From assembly GCF_900116135.1 (NCBI RefSeq), contig NZ_FOZX01000003.1:620001-684000 (forward strand): a DNA stretch of 64,000 nucleotides, in the 5' to 3' direction. Positions within the stretch are counted from its first letter, which is position 1; each line of letters starts with the position of its first letter. A program made the translations under genes and the position numbers. The notes under the pieces are model-generated. The model was not told where the DNA came from and did not search any database. It saw only the letters and a list, made by a program, of their open reading frames with translations. Source of the DNA: Saccharopolyspora flava. Lineage in GTDB: Bacteria; Actinomycetota; Actinomycetes; Mycobacteriales; Pseudonocardiaceae. This document shows, in pieces, positions 63,652-64,000 of this stretch.

Positions 63652-64000
63652 GCGCGCGCCACAACCCCTCCGACGGTCCGGAGGACATCGATGCCGCCTT
63701 CGCGGAGATCGTCGCCGACCTGGAGCGCGACGAGAAGTTCGGGAAGTGGCCCGGCGACGACGAGCGGTCCGGCGAGGACGGGTCCGCTGAGGACTCCGGC
63801 GCGACCGAGGCCCCGAAACCGGCCGAGACACCCGCCGCCCGGCCGCAGTCCGAGGGGCCGCGCGACTGGACCCCGGCCGAGGAGGAGGAAGAGCACTTCG
63901 TCCCTCCGGAGCCCCCGCCGATGCCGATCCCGAGCGCGGCGACGTTCCTGGGCATCGGCATCGTGGTCGTCGGCCTGCTGGTGCTGCTCGTGCCCGGCAT
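63648..64000 (+). CDS. Acidic-tailed membrane protein, unknown (3' end missing)
   Basis: The ATG at 63648 overlaps the hydrolase stop (ATGA), so it is translationally coupled. The visible 117 residues are a long acidic and Pro-rich cytosolic segment (EIVADLERDEKFGKWPGDDE, PAEEEEEHFVPPEPPPMP) and then the start of a membrane helix (FLGIGIVVVGLLVLLVPG). The gene continues beyond the window. I do not recognise the family. Confidence 0.7.
   Translation, partial: MSARHNPSDGPEDIDAAFAEIVADLERDEKFGKWPGDDERSGEDGSAEDSGATEAPKPAETPAARPQSEGPRDWTPAEEEEEHFVPPEPPPMPIPSAATFLGIGIVVVGLLVLLVPG

Overview
This is high-GC actinobacterial chromosome, gene-dense, with many GTG and some TTG starts. The gene set points to a mycolate-relative or pseudonocardial actinomycete. 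It holds IdeR with all DtxR-type metal ligands, a mycothiol-type DinB-fold protein, two split-barrel (PPOX/F420-type) proteins, a MptA-like mannosyltransferase, an LppM-like lipoprotein and a PknL-type kinase. Several blocks keep mycobacterial gene order: lexA/LysM/nrdR, LigB-like/miaA/dapF/hflX, miaB, recX/recA/DUF3046, and lppM/idsA2/mptA/Rv2175c/pknL/aroG. Codon style and gene content resemble Saccharopolyspora; that genus call is inference, not proof. I saw no transposase, phage gene, CRISPR array, tRNA or rRNA. The window is core chromosome with some lineage-specific insertions.

Layout. 1-9.5 kb: an AcuC-type deacetylase and a rhodanese on the minus strand, then the overlapping ideR-galK pair and galE, then DUF4192, a secreted S15-type peptidase, a small membrane protein and an SDR. 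9.6-11.5 kb: a type I aspartate aminotransferase closed by a strong terminator, and an unknown gene with a hairpin over its ribosome binding site. 11.6-16.8 kb: the nrdR-nrdJ class II ribonucleotide reductase operon with two NrdR-box-like palindromes, a LysM membrane protein and lexA, with an SOS box between the last two. 16.9-25.7 kb: the RNA-modification and housekeeping block (LigB-like, miaA, dapF, hflX, beta-propeller; DUF349; miaB). 25.7-33.3 kb: a gluABCD amino-acid ABC transporter preceded by a 15-codon leader ORF, a substrate-binding lipoprotein that seems to lack lobe II, Entner-Doudoroff edd-eda and a HAD hydrolase. 33.4-42.5 kb: recA-recX with both a LexA box and a RecA-NDp-like promoter, DUF4383, DUF3046, a 40-residue membrane protein, giant Lhr helicase and a GNAT. 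42.5-46.4 kb: a HEPN (SAV_6107-type) plus DinB-fold gene pair behind two tandem SOS boxes, a second GNAT and a DUF885 protein. 46.5-56.2 kb: lppM, prenyl synthase, crtI-type desaturase, PPOX, Rv2175c-like, PASTA-bearing pknL, mptA-like and class II DAHP synthase. 56.3-64 kb: an XRE regulator facing a small Cys-rich protein, PPOX, MFS transporter, PPi-type phosphofructokinase, exoribonuclease, acyltransferase, alpha/beta hydrolase and a truncated membrane protein.

How the parts fit. Three DNA-damage nodes sit in the window: lexA/LysM, recA-recX and the HEPN/DinB-fold pair, each next to a sequence close to TCGAAC-N4-GTTCGA. Carbon metabolism is represented by Leloir genes, edd-eda and a phosphofructokinase carrying Asp104/Lys124, the signature of pyrophosphate-dependent enzymes. 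Convergent gene pairs are usually separated by long perfect hairpins, including a recurring GAAAACC/GGTTTTC element found twice, 12 kb apart.

The most promising leads are the tandem-SOS-box HEPN/DinB-fold pair, whose DinB-fold member seems to lack a metal-ligand glutamate, the leader peptide before gluABCD, the lobe-deleted binding protein, and the paired inverted NrdR boxes.
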